Below are positions 1 through 4,826 of a DNA stretch of 5,403 nucleotides, one piece after another. Made by a program: the position numbers and the translations under genes. This DNA is from Planctomycetota bacterium. Its GTDB lineage: Bacteria > Planctomycetota > Planctomycetia > Pirellulales > Pirellulaceae. Each line of letters starts with the position of its first letter. Position 1 is the stretch's first letter. The notes below the pieces were generated by a model, which did not search any database, was not told the DNA's origin, and saw nothing but the letters and a program-made list of their open reading frames with translations. The stretch spans positions 1 through 5,403 of the forward strand of contig JAEZGD010000237.1 of NCBI GenBank assembly GCA_023417165.1, written 5' to 3'.

Positions 1-151
1 CTTGAAAGCCGCGGAAGTCGCGCCACGAGACGCGGCCTTCGTGAGCGCGCTTCATCAGTTCATCGGCGGTTTCGGCAGCCGAGCAAAGGCCGCTGAGCAA
101 TCCCAGTACGCAGCATAGGCTGGCGCAGCGGGACCAAAAGGAAAGGTTCAT
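1..151 (-). CDS. Secreted protein, possible DUF3386 family (5' end only, cut by window edge)
   Basis: Fifty codons are visible, starting at the ATG whose complement lies at 149-151; the rest lies beyond position 1. The N-terminus is MNLSFWSRCASLCCVLGLLS followed by GLCSAAETADELMKR, a typical Sec signal peptide: few charges, a hydrophobic core at residues 9-22, and likely cleavage after the Ala-Ala near residues 25-26. The start of the mature part (ADELMKRAHEGRVSWRDFRG) resembles the opening of DUF3386 proteins, which begin with a helix followed by a W-x-x-F-x-G-F-like motif. I recall that resemblance from family knowledge and cannot confirm it on 25 mature residues. It follows the lipoprotein gene by 40 nt on the same strand, so it is probably the last visible member of the operon. 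An AGGA (164-167) sits 12 nt before the ATG, a weak ribosome binding site. The gene call is fairly secure, the family is tentative, and no biochemical role is assigned. Confidence 0.75.
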   Translation of the reverse strand, partial: MNLSFWSRCASLCCVLGLLSGLCSAAETADELMKRAHEGRVSWRDFRGFQ

Positions 152-191
152 AGGTATTGTTATTCCTAGAAGGGAAAGAGTTAGCTTACCG

Positions 192-626
192 CTACCGCCG
201 GGCGGCTGGAATCAAAATGTCGAACTGGTTGGGTTGATCCGCTTCGATCGTGGTCACCAACTTCGATTGGCGACCGTATTCAGGCGGAATGGGATTGGCT
301 GGCTTGGGCTTGTGCGCGTTGAGCGCGTAGGCCTCTTCGTCGTCGATGGCGTAACCCAGGTCGAGTTCCGCTTCGACTTCGACGCGATGTTGCCCCACAA
401 TGGGGCCGCGCCGCTCGGGCAGTTCATAGCGTCCCGCTTCGACGACCACGGAAGTGGCGGGGCCTTGCGTGGGCGCGATCGGCGTAAAGATCACGCGCCC
501 GGCCTGCAAAGGCTGGCCGCCAATGGTGACTTGCCCTGTCACGCTGCCGCGCGGCAGATCCGCTTTGCCGCAGCCCAACAGTAGCGCGCATCCGCAAACC
601 AGCAGCAGTGAAAGCGTGCTTTTCAT
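192..626 (-). CDS. Small lipoprotein with Carboxypeptidase-regulatory-like beta-sandwich domain
   Basis: A 144-residue protein with a lipoprotein signal peptide: Lys2, a hydrophobic core, and the lipobox L16-L17-G18-C19, so Cys19 should be lipidated after signal peptidase II cleavage. The mature part opens with a segment around residues 28-50 (VTGQVTIGGQPLQAGRVIFT), the pattern of planctomycete transthyretin-like/CarboxypepD_reg-like lipoproteins (V-x-G-x-V-x-x-x-G-x-P-x-x-x-G-x-V-x-F). It ends with P115-E116-Y117 followed by a serine and beta strands (KLVTTIEADQPNQFDILIP), also typical of that family. The role is unknown; it is probably an envelope-anchored accessory domain. Genes of this type often lie directly downstream of DUF1559 genes, as here: the gap to the upstream gene is 18 nt, which suggests co-transcription. 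AAGGA (636-640) lies 9 nt before the ATG and supports this start. Residues 93-100 (AIDDEEAY) form an acidic patch that probably sits in a loop. Confidence 0.9.
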   Translation of the reverse strand: MKSTLSLLLVCGCALLLGCGKADLPRGSVTGQVTIGGQPLQAGRVIFTPIAPTQGPATSVVVEAGRYELPERRGPIVGQHRVEVEAELDLGYAIDDEEAYALNAHKPKPANPIPPEYGRQSKLVTTIEADQPNQFDILIPAARR

Positions 627-644
627 GGTTGCTATTCCTTGTGT

Positions 645-1505
645 TTACGGAGCCTGCACCACTTCGCCGCCCGAGCGTGTCGCCATGGCGTCAAGAATGG
701 CGTGATCGACGTTCTGGTTCCAGAAGCGAACCGAGCCATCACAGTTAGCCATGTTCAACCCGCCGGGATGGTTGCTGCGGAAGTTCATCAAGCGATTGCT
801 GTCGCCATCGCGGGCTTGCGGATTGAACGGGCCGTGAGTGGTGAACAGCGTGGCCAAAGGATAAGGCGACGACCAGTACGAGAAGCCGCCGCGCACCTGG
901 CCATTGCAAGTGCCCGAGGTGAACATGTAGTCGCGGAAGCTCCAGTGCGACTCGCCAGCGAGGAACGTATTGGAAGTGCCGTCGGTGATCGAAGCAAAAT
1001 TGGTCGAGAACGCATTCACGATCGCGCCATTATTGGGATCGCCGCTGGTCGGCGTGCCGTAAGGATCGCCGCTGCCGCTGCAAAAGGCATAGGTGCCTGG
1101 AGCGCGGAAGTTACCGTCGCATTCGTTGGGAACGTGACGCAAGAAGACGTTCGTGGGGCAGATGAACGCCTGGACGCGCTGCTTCACGCATTCCTGGTTC
1201 ACCGGATCGCTATTGCCCTTGGTGAAGTCGTAGAGCTGATAGGCGTTGCTCTGTTCCAGATAGGGCAGAATCGCCGTGAAGGCGCTGCTGCCGCTGATCG
1301 TGGTCGGCACGCCCGGCGGCAGTTGGTTGTATGTGTCGTGATAGTTGTGAACCGCCAGGCTGATCTGCTTCATGTTGTTGAGGCACGACATGCGTCGCGC
1401 CGCTTCGCGGGCCGCTTGCACCGCAGGCAACAGCAACGAGACCAAGACGCCAATGATGGCGATAACGACCAACAGTTCGACCAGCGTAAACGCGTGTCGG
1501 CGCAT
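645..1505 (-). CDS. DUF1559 prepilin-like protein (type IV pilin-like N-terminus, H-x9-DG C-terminus)
   Basis: A 286-residue protein of the DUF1559 family, greatly expanded in planctomycetes and of unknown function. Residues 1-28 form a class III/prepilin leader and hydrophobic helix: MRRHA, then FTLVELLVVIAIIGVLV, with Glu at mature position 5 if cleavage follows Ala5. It continues into LPAVQAAREAARRMSCLNNM (26-45), the family hallmark linking the pilin helix to the globular part. ITDGTSNTFLAGES at 173-186 is a second hallmark. The C-terminal H-x9-DG motif is intact: His246, nine residues, Asp256-Gly257. The frame stays open upstream to an ATG at 1607, but the start at 1503-1505 is chosen because it gives a normal short basic leader and has a GGGAGGG about 8 nt upstream. 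The gene heads a probable operon with the lipoprotein and the secreted protein downstream. It probably acts as a pseudopilin-like surface or secretion component, which is an inference. The one oddity is Ala rather than Gly before the Phe at the cleavage site. Confidence 0.95.
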   Translation of the reverse strand: MRRHAFTLVELLVVIAIIGVLVSLLLPAVQAAREAARRMSCLNNMKQISLAVHNYHDTYNQLPPGVPTTISGSSAFTAILPYLEQSNAYQLYDFTKGNSDPVNQECVKQRVQAFICPTNVFLRHVPNECDGNFRAPGTYAFCSGSGDPYGTPTSGDPNNGAIVNAFSTNFASITDGTSNTFLAGESHWSFRDYMFTSGTCNGQVRGGFSYWSSPYPLATLFTTHGPFNPQARDGDSNRLMNFRSNHPGGLNMANCDGSVRFWNQNVDHAILDAMATRSGGEVVQAP

Positions 1506-1648
1506 AAGAGGACCCTCCCCAAGTAGGTATGAAAGACCACGGAGAGCCGTAGGCTGGCGAGCGTGGCTGGTCGCAAAGAGGCGACTGGCTGGGAGGCTGG
1601 CGGTCACCGCAAGAGCGGTGTCGGCAACTGATACAGAGTCTCAGTTGC
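1506..1648 (-). promoter_or_regulatory. Structured 5' leader of the DUF1559 operon
   Basis: No gene lies in this stretch. If the promoter at 1654-1681 is right, it is an untranslated leader. In transcript order it holds an 8-bp perfect inverted repeat at its very start (arms 1641-1648 and 1624-1631, 9-nt loop); a tight hairpin, CACCGC-TCTT-GCGGTG (1605-1620); a 5-bp hairpin, GTCGC/GCGAC (1570-1585); and four copies of CCAGCC (plus-strand GGCTGG at 1552, 1565, 1587 and 1595). It ends in the GGGAGGG ribosome binding site just before the ATG. None of the hairpins is followed by a U-tract, so they do not look like terminators. It matches no riboswitch class that I recognise. Confidence 0.4.
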
Positions 1649-1653
1649 GATTG

Positions 1654-1681
1654 ATCCTAGCAGCTCCCCGCGCGTTGTCAA
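1654..1681 (-). promoter_or_regulatory. Predicted sigma70-type promoter for the DUF1559 operon
   Basis: On the minus strand a perfect TTGACA (-35, 1676-1681) is followed after 16 bp by TAGGAT (-10, 1654-1659, four of six consensus bases). Transcription would start near 1647, giving a leader of about 140 nt before the DUF1559 ATG. It is the best promoter-like match upstream of this operon. Promoter consensus in planctomycetes is poorly known, so this is a prediction only. Confidence 0.5.
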
Positions 1682-1805
1682 CGGTCGCCATCGTTTCTAA
1701 CGAGTACTTCATCTCGCCTCGTGCGTTTATCTAGTAAGTGGGCGAGGAATAGCCCCGCATGCCGCACAAAGTCACGGAGGGTGGGCTCGCGCTTGCCAGT
1801 GGATC

Positions 1806-2045
1806 GTGGAAATGAAGCCTCACAGGCCCTACTGCGACGTTGGTTTTGTTCGCTCCGATTGCCGGCTTCAGATCCATTTGCCGGTGGATGCGGCCGGATT
1901 TTCGCTCCTCGGCACCGTCCAGCGCCCCGATGGCGCGCCGCTCATTTCCACCCTGCCGGGCGATACGGTGCTAGTCGAAGGCGAAGCGGTGCAAGTGACC
2001 TATTTTCACTTCACACAGGACCAAATGACCGCGACTGGGGGCTGA
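1806..2045 (+). CDS. Possible small hypothetical protein (79 aa)
   Basis: The reading frame starts at GTG 1806 or ATG 1812 and ends at TGA 2043-2045. I do not recognise the family. The second half (LLGTVQRPDGAPLISTLPGD, then TVLVEGEAVQVTYFHFTQDQ) looks like natural protein with alternating beta-strand character, and its codons (many ending in G or C) resemble those of the neighbouring genes. There is no signal peptide, membrane segment or known motif; the short N-terminal stretch contains two cysteines. Against it, no convincing ribosome binding site precedes either start (a GGAGGG lies about 30 nt upstream), and an overlapping frame is open as well. The frame is open back to 1701 without a better start, so this could also be a decayed remnant of a longer gene. 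It lies alone between divergent genes. Confidence 0.4.
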   Translation: MEMKPHRPYCDVGFVRSDCRLQIHLPVDAAGFSLLGTVQRPDGAPLISTLPGDTVLVEGEAVQVTYFHFTQDQMTATGG

Positions 2046-2057
2046 ACGGTCATTGGC
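2021..2057. repeat. Inverted repeat spanning the stop of the small ORF
   Basis: AATGACCG (2024-2031) and CGGTCATT (2047-2054) are perfectly complementary across a 15-nt loop. The stem can be extended by CC/GG at the outer ends with one bulged A. The stop codon of the possible small gene lies in the loop. There is no T-tract after the stem, so it is not a canonical intrinsic terminator, although it could protect or end a transcript. Confidence 0.4.
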
Positions 2058-2247
2058 CGAGGCTGGCGCACCAGAATCTAGGGATGGCTGCGCCGCTGTG
2101 CCTTGCTGGGCTGCGTTGTCGAGCAGCCCGCATGCTCTGCGCGCTCGTTTGCATGCAGCTTGCTTTCGAGTAGGTTAAGGGCGCCTGGCATGGGGGTATG
2201 TTCTGATTTGAACGTGCCTGCGCGCTTGCCGGTAAGGAGCCGTTTGC
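2046..2247. other. Intergenic region upstream of the NPCBM-like gene, with a 7-bp hairpin and GCATGC palindromes
   Basis: No gene is supported here. A perfect hairpin, GGGCTGC (2108-2114) with GCAGCCC (2123-2129), lies across an 8-nt loop. The palindrome GCATGC occurs at 2130-2135 and 2151-2156, 21 bp apart, and again at 2246-2251 over the start codon of the next gene. I found no convincing -35/-10 pair for that gene; the best is a weak TTGCAT-16 bp-TAGGTT at 2149-2176. The ribosome binding site AAGGAG is at 2234-2239. Confidence 0.35.
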
Positions 2248-3615
2248 ATGCGATGTTGGCTTGCCGTCCTGGGCCTGTTGTTCGTCAGTCCGCTGGCGGC
2301 GCAGCAGCTCAGCGTTCGCCAGGCGTTGCCAAGCGAGGCGGCCATCGAGGCGGCGGCCAAGGAGGTTGCCAGCCTTTACAAGCAGGAATACGAAGCCGCC
2401 AAAACGCCGCTACAGCGCCGTGCGCTGGCCAAAAAGCTGTTCGCCGAAGCGAATAGTAGTCCCGACGACGCGGCCGGTAGGTTCGCGCTCCTCAAGGTGG
2501 CGCGTAAAGTTGCCACAGGCAGCGGCGACATCGCGTTGCTGCTCGAAATCGTGCAGCGCACGGAAGAGGACTTTGCCATCCGCCCCGGCAGCCTGAAGGC
2601 GGAAGCTCTCGACGAAATCGCCCCGCAATTGCGTCTGGTTCCTGAATGGTTTCTGTGGGGGCGCGAGGCGGATCGAACTTGGCCTTTACTGCGCGCTCAG
2701 GGCCAGTGGGAACTGGCGAGTAAATTGGCGAAAGCCGCCGAAGCCATCGCCAAGAAACAGCGCGATACTGACCTGGCGAAGCTGTGGAGCGAACGTCAGC
2801 GCGACGTGGCAGCGCTGACCGAGGCCGATGCGCCGTTGGTGGCGGCGCTCGCCAGGCTTGAGAATGCGCCGGTCGATCCGGTCGCTAATCAAACGGCCGG
2901 CACCTTACTGGGCACGGTGCGCGATGACTGGCCGCGCGCGGTGCCGATGCTGGCCTTGAGTGGTGATGCCACGCTCAGCCAGTTAACGGTGCTGGAGATG
3001 TCGGAGCCGACGCAGTCGGCCGAGCTACTGCAACTGGCCGATGGCTGGAAGAACTTCGCCACCGATCGTTCGCCGTTAGAAAGTGCCGCAGTGTTGCGGC
3101 ACGCGCTGGGCTTCTATCAGCAGGCCGCCGCGCGCGCAGGCGGACTCGATCAACGTCGCGCCCAAAAAGAGTGGCAAGACCTGTTTGCTGTGGCGATGCC
3201 AGATCGGTTTCCGCTCGCGCTGATTACGCCCGCGGTGCGCGCGGTGCAAAACGACTTTAATCCTCACGTGATGACGGCCAGTGTCGGCGGCGGCAAGTTC
3301 TCGGATTCGTTATGGGGACATGCCTTTGCTACCGAACCATCTCGTCTGGGATTTGAACTGCCTTGCGAGTGCAAATACCTGGTCGGCATGTGCGCGCTGA
3401 ATGACACCGGAGCGCAGCCAGCGGGGCCAGCAGTATTTCGCGTGTTGAGCGAAAGCCGCGAGCTTTGGCGCTCGCCGCCGATCGGCGAATTAGGCAAGCT
3501 GGTGCCATTCAAAGTCGATCTGCGCAGTAATACACGCATCGAACTGAGAGTGCAGGGCTCCGGCAACTCACACGACGTGCACGCCGTGTGGGTTGATCCG
3601 ATGTTGCAAAAATAG
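2248..3615 (+). CDS. Secreted helical-repeat protein with C-terminal NPCBM-like domain
   Basis: A 455-residue exported protein. The signal peptide covers residues 1-18 (MRCWLAVLGLLFVSPLAA, cleavage before QQ). Residues 27-125 (LPSEAAIEAAAKEVASLYKQ..., then AGRFALLKVARKVA) match a helical module common in planctomycete secreted proteins; residues 145-315 form further alpha-helical, TPR-like segments typical of the same proteins. From about 335 to the end the chain turns to beta: W356-G357-H358-A359, LVGMCALND (378-386), AVFRVLSESRELWRS (395-409), and a final IELRVQGSGNSHDVHAVWVD (431-450). This is the pattern of the NPCBM galactose-binding-like fold, a putative carbohydrate-binding module. No catalytic domain is visible, so the likely role is binding glycans or the envelope rather than cleaving them. 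Cys373, Cys375 and Cys382 cluster in the domain and could form a disulfide. AAGGAG (2234-2239) lies 8 nt before the ATG and fixes the start. The domain call rests on pattern recognition. Confidence 0.85.
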   Translation: MRCWLAVLGLLFVSPLAAQQLSVRQALPSEAAIEAAAKEVASLYKQEYEAAKTPLQRRALAKKLFAEANSSPDDAAGRFALLKVARKVATGSGDIALLLEIVQRTEEDFAIRPGSLKAEALDEIAPQLRLVPEWFLWGREADRTWPLLRAQGQWELASKLAKAAEAIAKKQRDTDLAKLWSERQRDVAALTEADAPLVAALARLENAPVDPVANQTAGTLLGTVRDDWPRAVPMLALSGDATLSQLTVLEMSEPTQSAELLQLADGWKNFATDRSPLESAAVLRHALGFYQQAAARAGGLDQRRAQKEWQDLFAVAMPDRFPLALITPAVRAVQNDFNPHVMTASVGGGKFSDSLWGHAFATEPSRLGFELPCECKYLVGMCALNDTGAQPAGPAVFRVLSESRELWRSPPIGELGKLVPFKVDLRSNTRIELRVQGSGNSHDVHAVWVDPMLQK

Positions 3616-3634
3616 CGATCGCGCTCACTGTCGC

Positions 3635-3651
3635 CTTTCGCTCCGCGAAAG
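3635..3651. repeat. Stem-loop CTTTCGC-TCC-GCGAAAG
   Basis: A perfect 7-bp stem (3635-3641 with 3645-3651) closed by the triloop TCC, 19 bp after the stop codon of the NPCBM-like gene. Its right arm runs directly into the GTAG of the first REP-like unit, and it shares the GCTCCGC core with that unit's hairpin. It has no T-tract, so it is a poor intrinsic terminator, but it could stabilise the 3' end of the upstream mRNA. Confidence 0.6.
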
Positions 3652-3684
3652 TAGCCATCTCGCTCCGCGAGATGAAAATCTCTG
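3651..3684 (+). repeat. REP-like unit 1 (GTAG head, hairpin, AAATCTCTG tail)
   Basis: GTAG (3651-3654) is followed after one base by a perfect 8-bp hairpin, CATCTCGC-TCC-GCGAGATG (3656-3674), and then by AAATCTCTG (3676-3684). The same order (GTAG, a hairpin containing CTCGCTCCGC, AAATCTCTG) recurs on the opposite strand at 3772-3806. A GTAG tetranucleotide next to a hairpin is the known layout of REP elements mobilised by REP-associated tyrosine transposases; no such transposase gene lies in this window. Confidence 0.6.
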
Positions 3685-3737
3685 CGGAATGCATGCATCG
3701 CGACGGTTGCTTGCCTTCGCAATCGGATGGCTTAGTT

Positions 3738-3757
3738 GTAGGGACGCGCTTCGCGCG
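3738..3757 (+). repeat. Possible REP-like unit 2 (GTAG plus short hairpin)
   Basis: GTAG (3738-3741) is followed after three bases by CGCGC-TTC-GCGCG (3745-3757), a 5-bp stem with a triloop. It lies between the two clearer units and has the same head-plus-hairpin order, but lacks the CTCGCTCCGC core and the AAATCTCTG tail. It may be a divergent member or a chance match. Confidence 0.35.
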
Positions 3758-3771
3758 GCGGACAAACGACA

Positions 3772-3806
3772 CAGAGATTTGCCGCTCGGCGGAGCGAGCG
3801 GCCTAC
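3772..3806 (-). repeat. REP-like unit 3, inverted relative to unit 1
   Basis: Read on the minus strand: GTAG (3806-3803), a perfect 8-bp stem GCCGCTCG/CGAGCGGC with a 6-nt loop (3802-3781), then AAATCTCTG (3780-3772). It shares CTCGCTCCGC and the tail with unit 1. Upstream similarity also extends outwards: unit 1 is preceded by GCGAAA (3645-3650) and this copy by GCGAAAA on its own strand (3813-3807). Together the two form an inverted pair like a bacterial BIME. Confidence 0.6.
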
Positions 3807-3829
3807 TTTTCGCACCGATGCGTCTACGA

Positions 3830-3859
3830 AAAAGCCTCCGTCGTGGGACGGAGGCTTTT
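3830..3859 (-). terminator. Bidirectional intrinsic terminator
   Basis: A perfect 13-bp stem, AAAAGCCTCCGTC (3830-3842) with GACGGAGGCTTTT (3847-3859), across a 4-nt loop. On the minus strand the stem ends in a run of five T (3833-3829), starting 25 nt after the FKBP stop codon, so it is the terminator of that gene. On the plus strand it ends in four T and can also stop transcripts coming from the NPCBM-like gene through the repeat cluster. Confidence 0.9.
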
Positions 3860-3884
3860 GAAGCTTCATCGTGGCAAGGGCTGC

Positions 3885-4613
3885 TTACTTGCCGGGAGCA
3901 GCAGCAGCGTCGTCGTCGCCGACGCCGAGCAGTTCGACGTCGAAGATCAGCACGTTGTTGGGGCCGATCGCGCCGTCAGGTGTGCCTTGTTCGCCATAGG
4001 CCAGATCCGACGGAATGTACAACTGCCACACGTCGCCGACCTTCATCTTCTGCAAGGCTTCGGTCCAACCGGGAATCACGCGATCGACGCGGAACTCCAC
4101 TGGCTCGCCGCGCTCTTTGCTGCTGTCGAAGACCGTGCCATCGACGAGCGTGCCGTGATAGTGCGTCTTGACGGTGTCGGTCGCCTTGGGCGTTTTGCCC
4201 TTGCCCGACTTGATGACCTTGTACTGCAGACCGCTAGGCAGCGTGACAACACCTTCTTTCTTCTTGTTGGCAGCCAGGAAGGTTTCGCCTTCCTTCTTCG
4301 CCTTGTTGAGGATGCGGTCACGAACTTCGTTTTGCAGAGCGATCATCGCGCCGCGCAGTTGCTCGTCGGTCAGGCGCGGCTTCTTGCCCGAGATGCCGTC
4401 GGTCAGCCCGGCGATCACCTGATCGAGGTCGATGTCGAGATCGTCGCCTTTGATGCTGCGGCCAATGTTGACGCCGATCGCATAGCTCTTATCCGCCTTG
4501 CTGACTTGCACGGGCTTTTCTCCCTTGGGCGGTTCGATCGCTTCGTTGTCTTGGGCCATGACGGGGGCGGCCAGCAGAAGTAGCAGCCATGCCCAGGTTG
4601 CCTGGCGTTGCAT
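3885..4613 (-). CDS. Secreted FKBP-type peptidyl-prolyl cis-trans isomerase (Mip/FkpA-like)
   Basis: A 242-residue protein that catalyses cis-trans isomerisation of X-Pro bonds in exported proteins. The signal peptide is residues 1-20 (MQRQATWAWLLLLLAAPVMA, cleavage before Gln21). Residues about 40-118 form the helical FKBP_N dimerisation/chaperone domain (SYAIGVNIGRSIK, then LTDEQLRGAMIAL), and residues 122-228 the FKBP domain. Residues matching the FKBP12 active site are all present: Tyr152, Phe162-Asp163, Phe174, Val179-Ile180, Trp183, Tyr206, Ile216 and Phe224, so it should be active. A short acidic, Ala-rich tail follows. The frame is open upstream to 5171, but the start at 4611-4613 is chosen for the signal peptide and an AAGGA (4622-4626) 8 nt before it. 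It is monocistronic in this window, divergent from the rhomboid gene. It resembles E. coli FkpA and Legionella Mip in architecture; orthology is not established. Confidence 0.95.
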   Translation of the reverse strand: MQRQATWAWLLLLLAAPVMAQDNEAIEPPKGEKPVQVSKADKSYAIGVNIGRSIKGDDLDIDLDQVIAGLTDGISGKKPRLTDEQLRGAMIALQNEVRDRILNKAKKEGETFLAANKKKEGVVTLPSGLQYKVIKSGKGKTPKATDTVKTHYHGTLVDGTVFDSSKERGEPVEFRVDRVIPGWTEALQKMKVGDVWQLYIPSDLAYGEQGTPDGAIGPNNVLIFDVELLGVGDDDAAAAPGK

Positions 4614-4680
4614 GTCGACGTTCCTTACAGGATTTGGGGGGAACCGCCAGGGCAAAAAAGGAAGCACCGGCGAACGCGGA

Positions 4681-4708
4681 ATTATACCGTCCCCATCGCC
4701 AGTGTTGG
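4681..4708 (-). promoter_or_regulatory. Predicted promoter for the FKBP gene
   Basis: A perfect TATAAT on the minus strand (4681-4686), preceded after 16 bp by CCAACA (4703-4708), which keeps only the ACA half of the -35 consensus. Transcription would start near 4674, giving a leader of about 60 nt. The -10 is strong and the -35 weak, which could mean an activator or simply a different sigma preference. Confidence 0.5.
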
Positions 4709-4714
4709 GGCAGC

Positions 4715-4737
4715 AGACCCACCAAGGCGGCGGGTCT
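4715..4737. repeat. Imperfect inverted repeat between the divergent promoters
   Basis: AGACCC (4715-4720) and GGGTCT (4732-4737) form the outer arms; after one mismatch CC/GG extends the symmetry, leaving a 5-nt centre. The 23-bp dyad sits just upstream of the predicted FKBP -35 and about 50 bp upstream of the predicted rhomboid -35, where a regulator could reach both promoters. No regulator family is suggested by the sequence. Confidence 0.35.
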
Positions 4738-4788
4738 ATGACAAAATTTCCAGGTTCTGCGTGTTCCTCGCAGGTGGCCCCTCGTTGG

Positions 4789-4818
4789 TTGTTTCCAGCC
4801 GCAAGGCGTCGTGATAAT
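4789..4818 (+). promoter_or_regulatory. Predicted promoter for the rhomboid gene, possibly leaderless
   Basis: TTGTTT (4789-4794), an 18-bp spacer, then GATAAT (4813-4818, five of six consensus bases). Only 8 bp separate the -10 from the ATG at 4827, so transcription would begin at or next to the start codon. This fits the absence of a Shine-Dalgarno sequence directly before the gene. Confidence 0.35.
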
Positions 4819-4826
4819 TTAGCAGC

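Noticed and set aside
639..1526. Long plus-strand open frame (295 codons) opposite the DUF1559 gene
   Set aside because: The minus strand carries the unmistakable prepilin leader and H-x9-DG motif. The opposite frame is low-complexity (Ala/Arg/Val-rich) and arises from GC-rich codon bias.
1506..1607. N-terminal extension of the DUF1559 protein by 34 residues
   Set aside because: The upstream ATG lacks a ribosome binding site and would put a long non-typical stretch before the short basic prepilin leader. The GGGAGGG just before the ATG at 1503-1505 decides the start.
1721..2173. Plus-strand open frame of 150 codons overlapping the possible small gene
   Set aside because: The translation is rich in Arg, Pro, Ala and Cys with no protein-like pattern, and no ribosome binding site precedes it. 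It looks like a shadow of the overlapping frame.
3615..3622. GCGATCGC, identical to the cyanobacterial HIP1 palindrome
   Set aside because: A single occurrence overlapping a stop codon in GC-rich DNA. There is no sign of the high copy density that defines HIP1, and the genes point to a planctomycete.
3635..3806. Hairpin cluster considered as a CRISPR array or integron attC sites
   Set aside because: There are no regularly spaced identical direct repeats with spacers. The units are inverted and differ in stem sequence, and there is no integrase or attC-type R box arrangement.
3672..4583. Long plus-strand open frame (303 codons) opposite the FKBP gene
   Set aside because: The minus strand encodes a complete FKBP domain with all active-site residues. 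The plus frame also runs through the terminator and repeat cluster, which no real gene would do.
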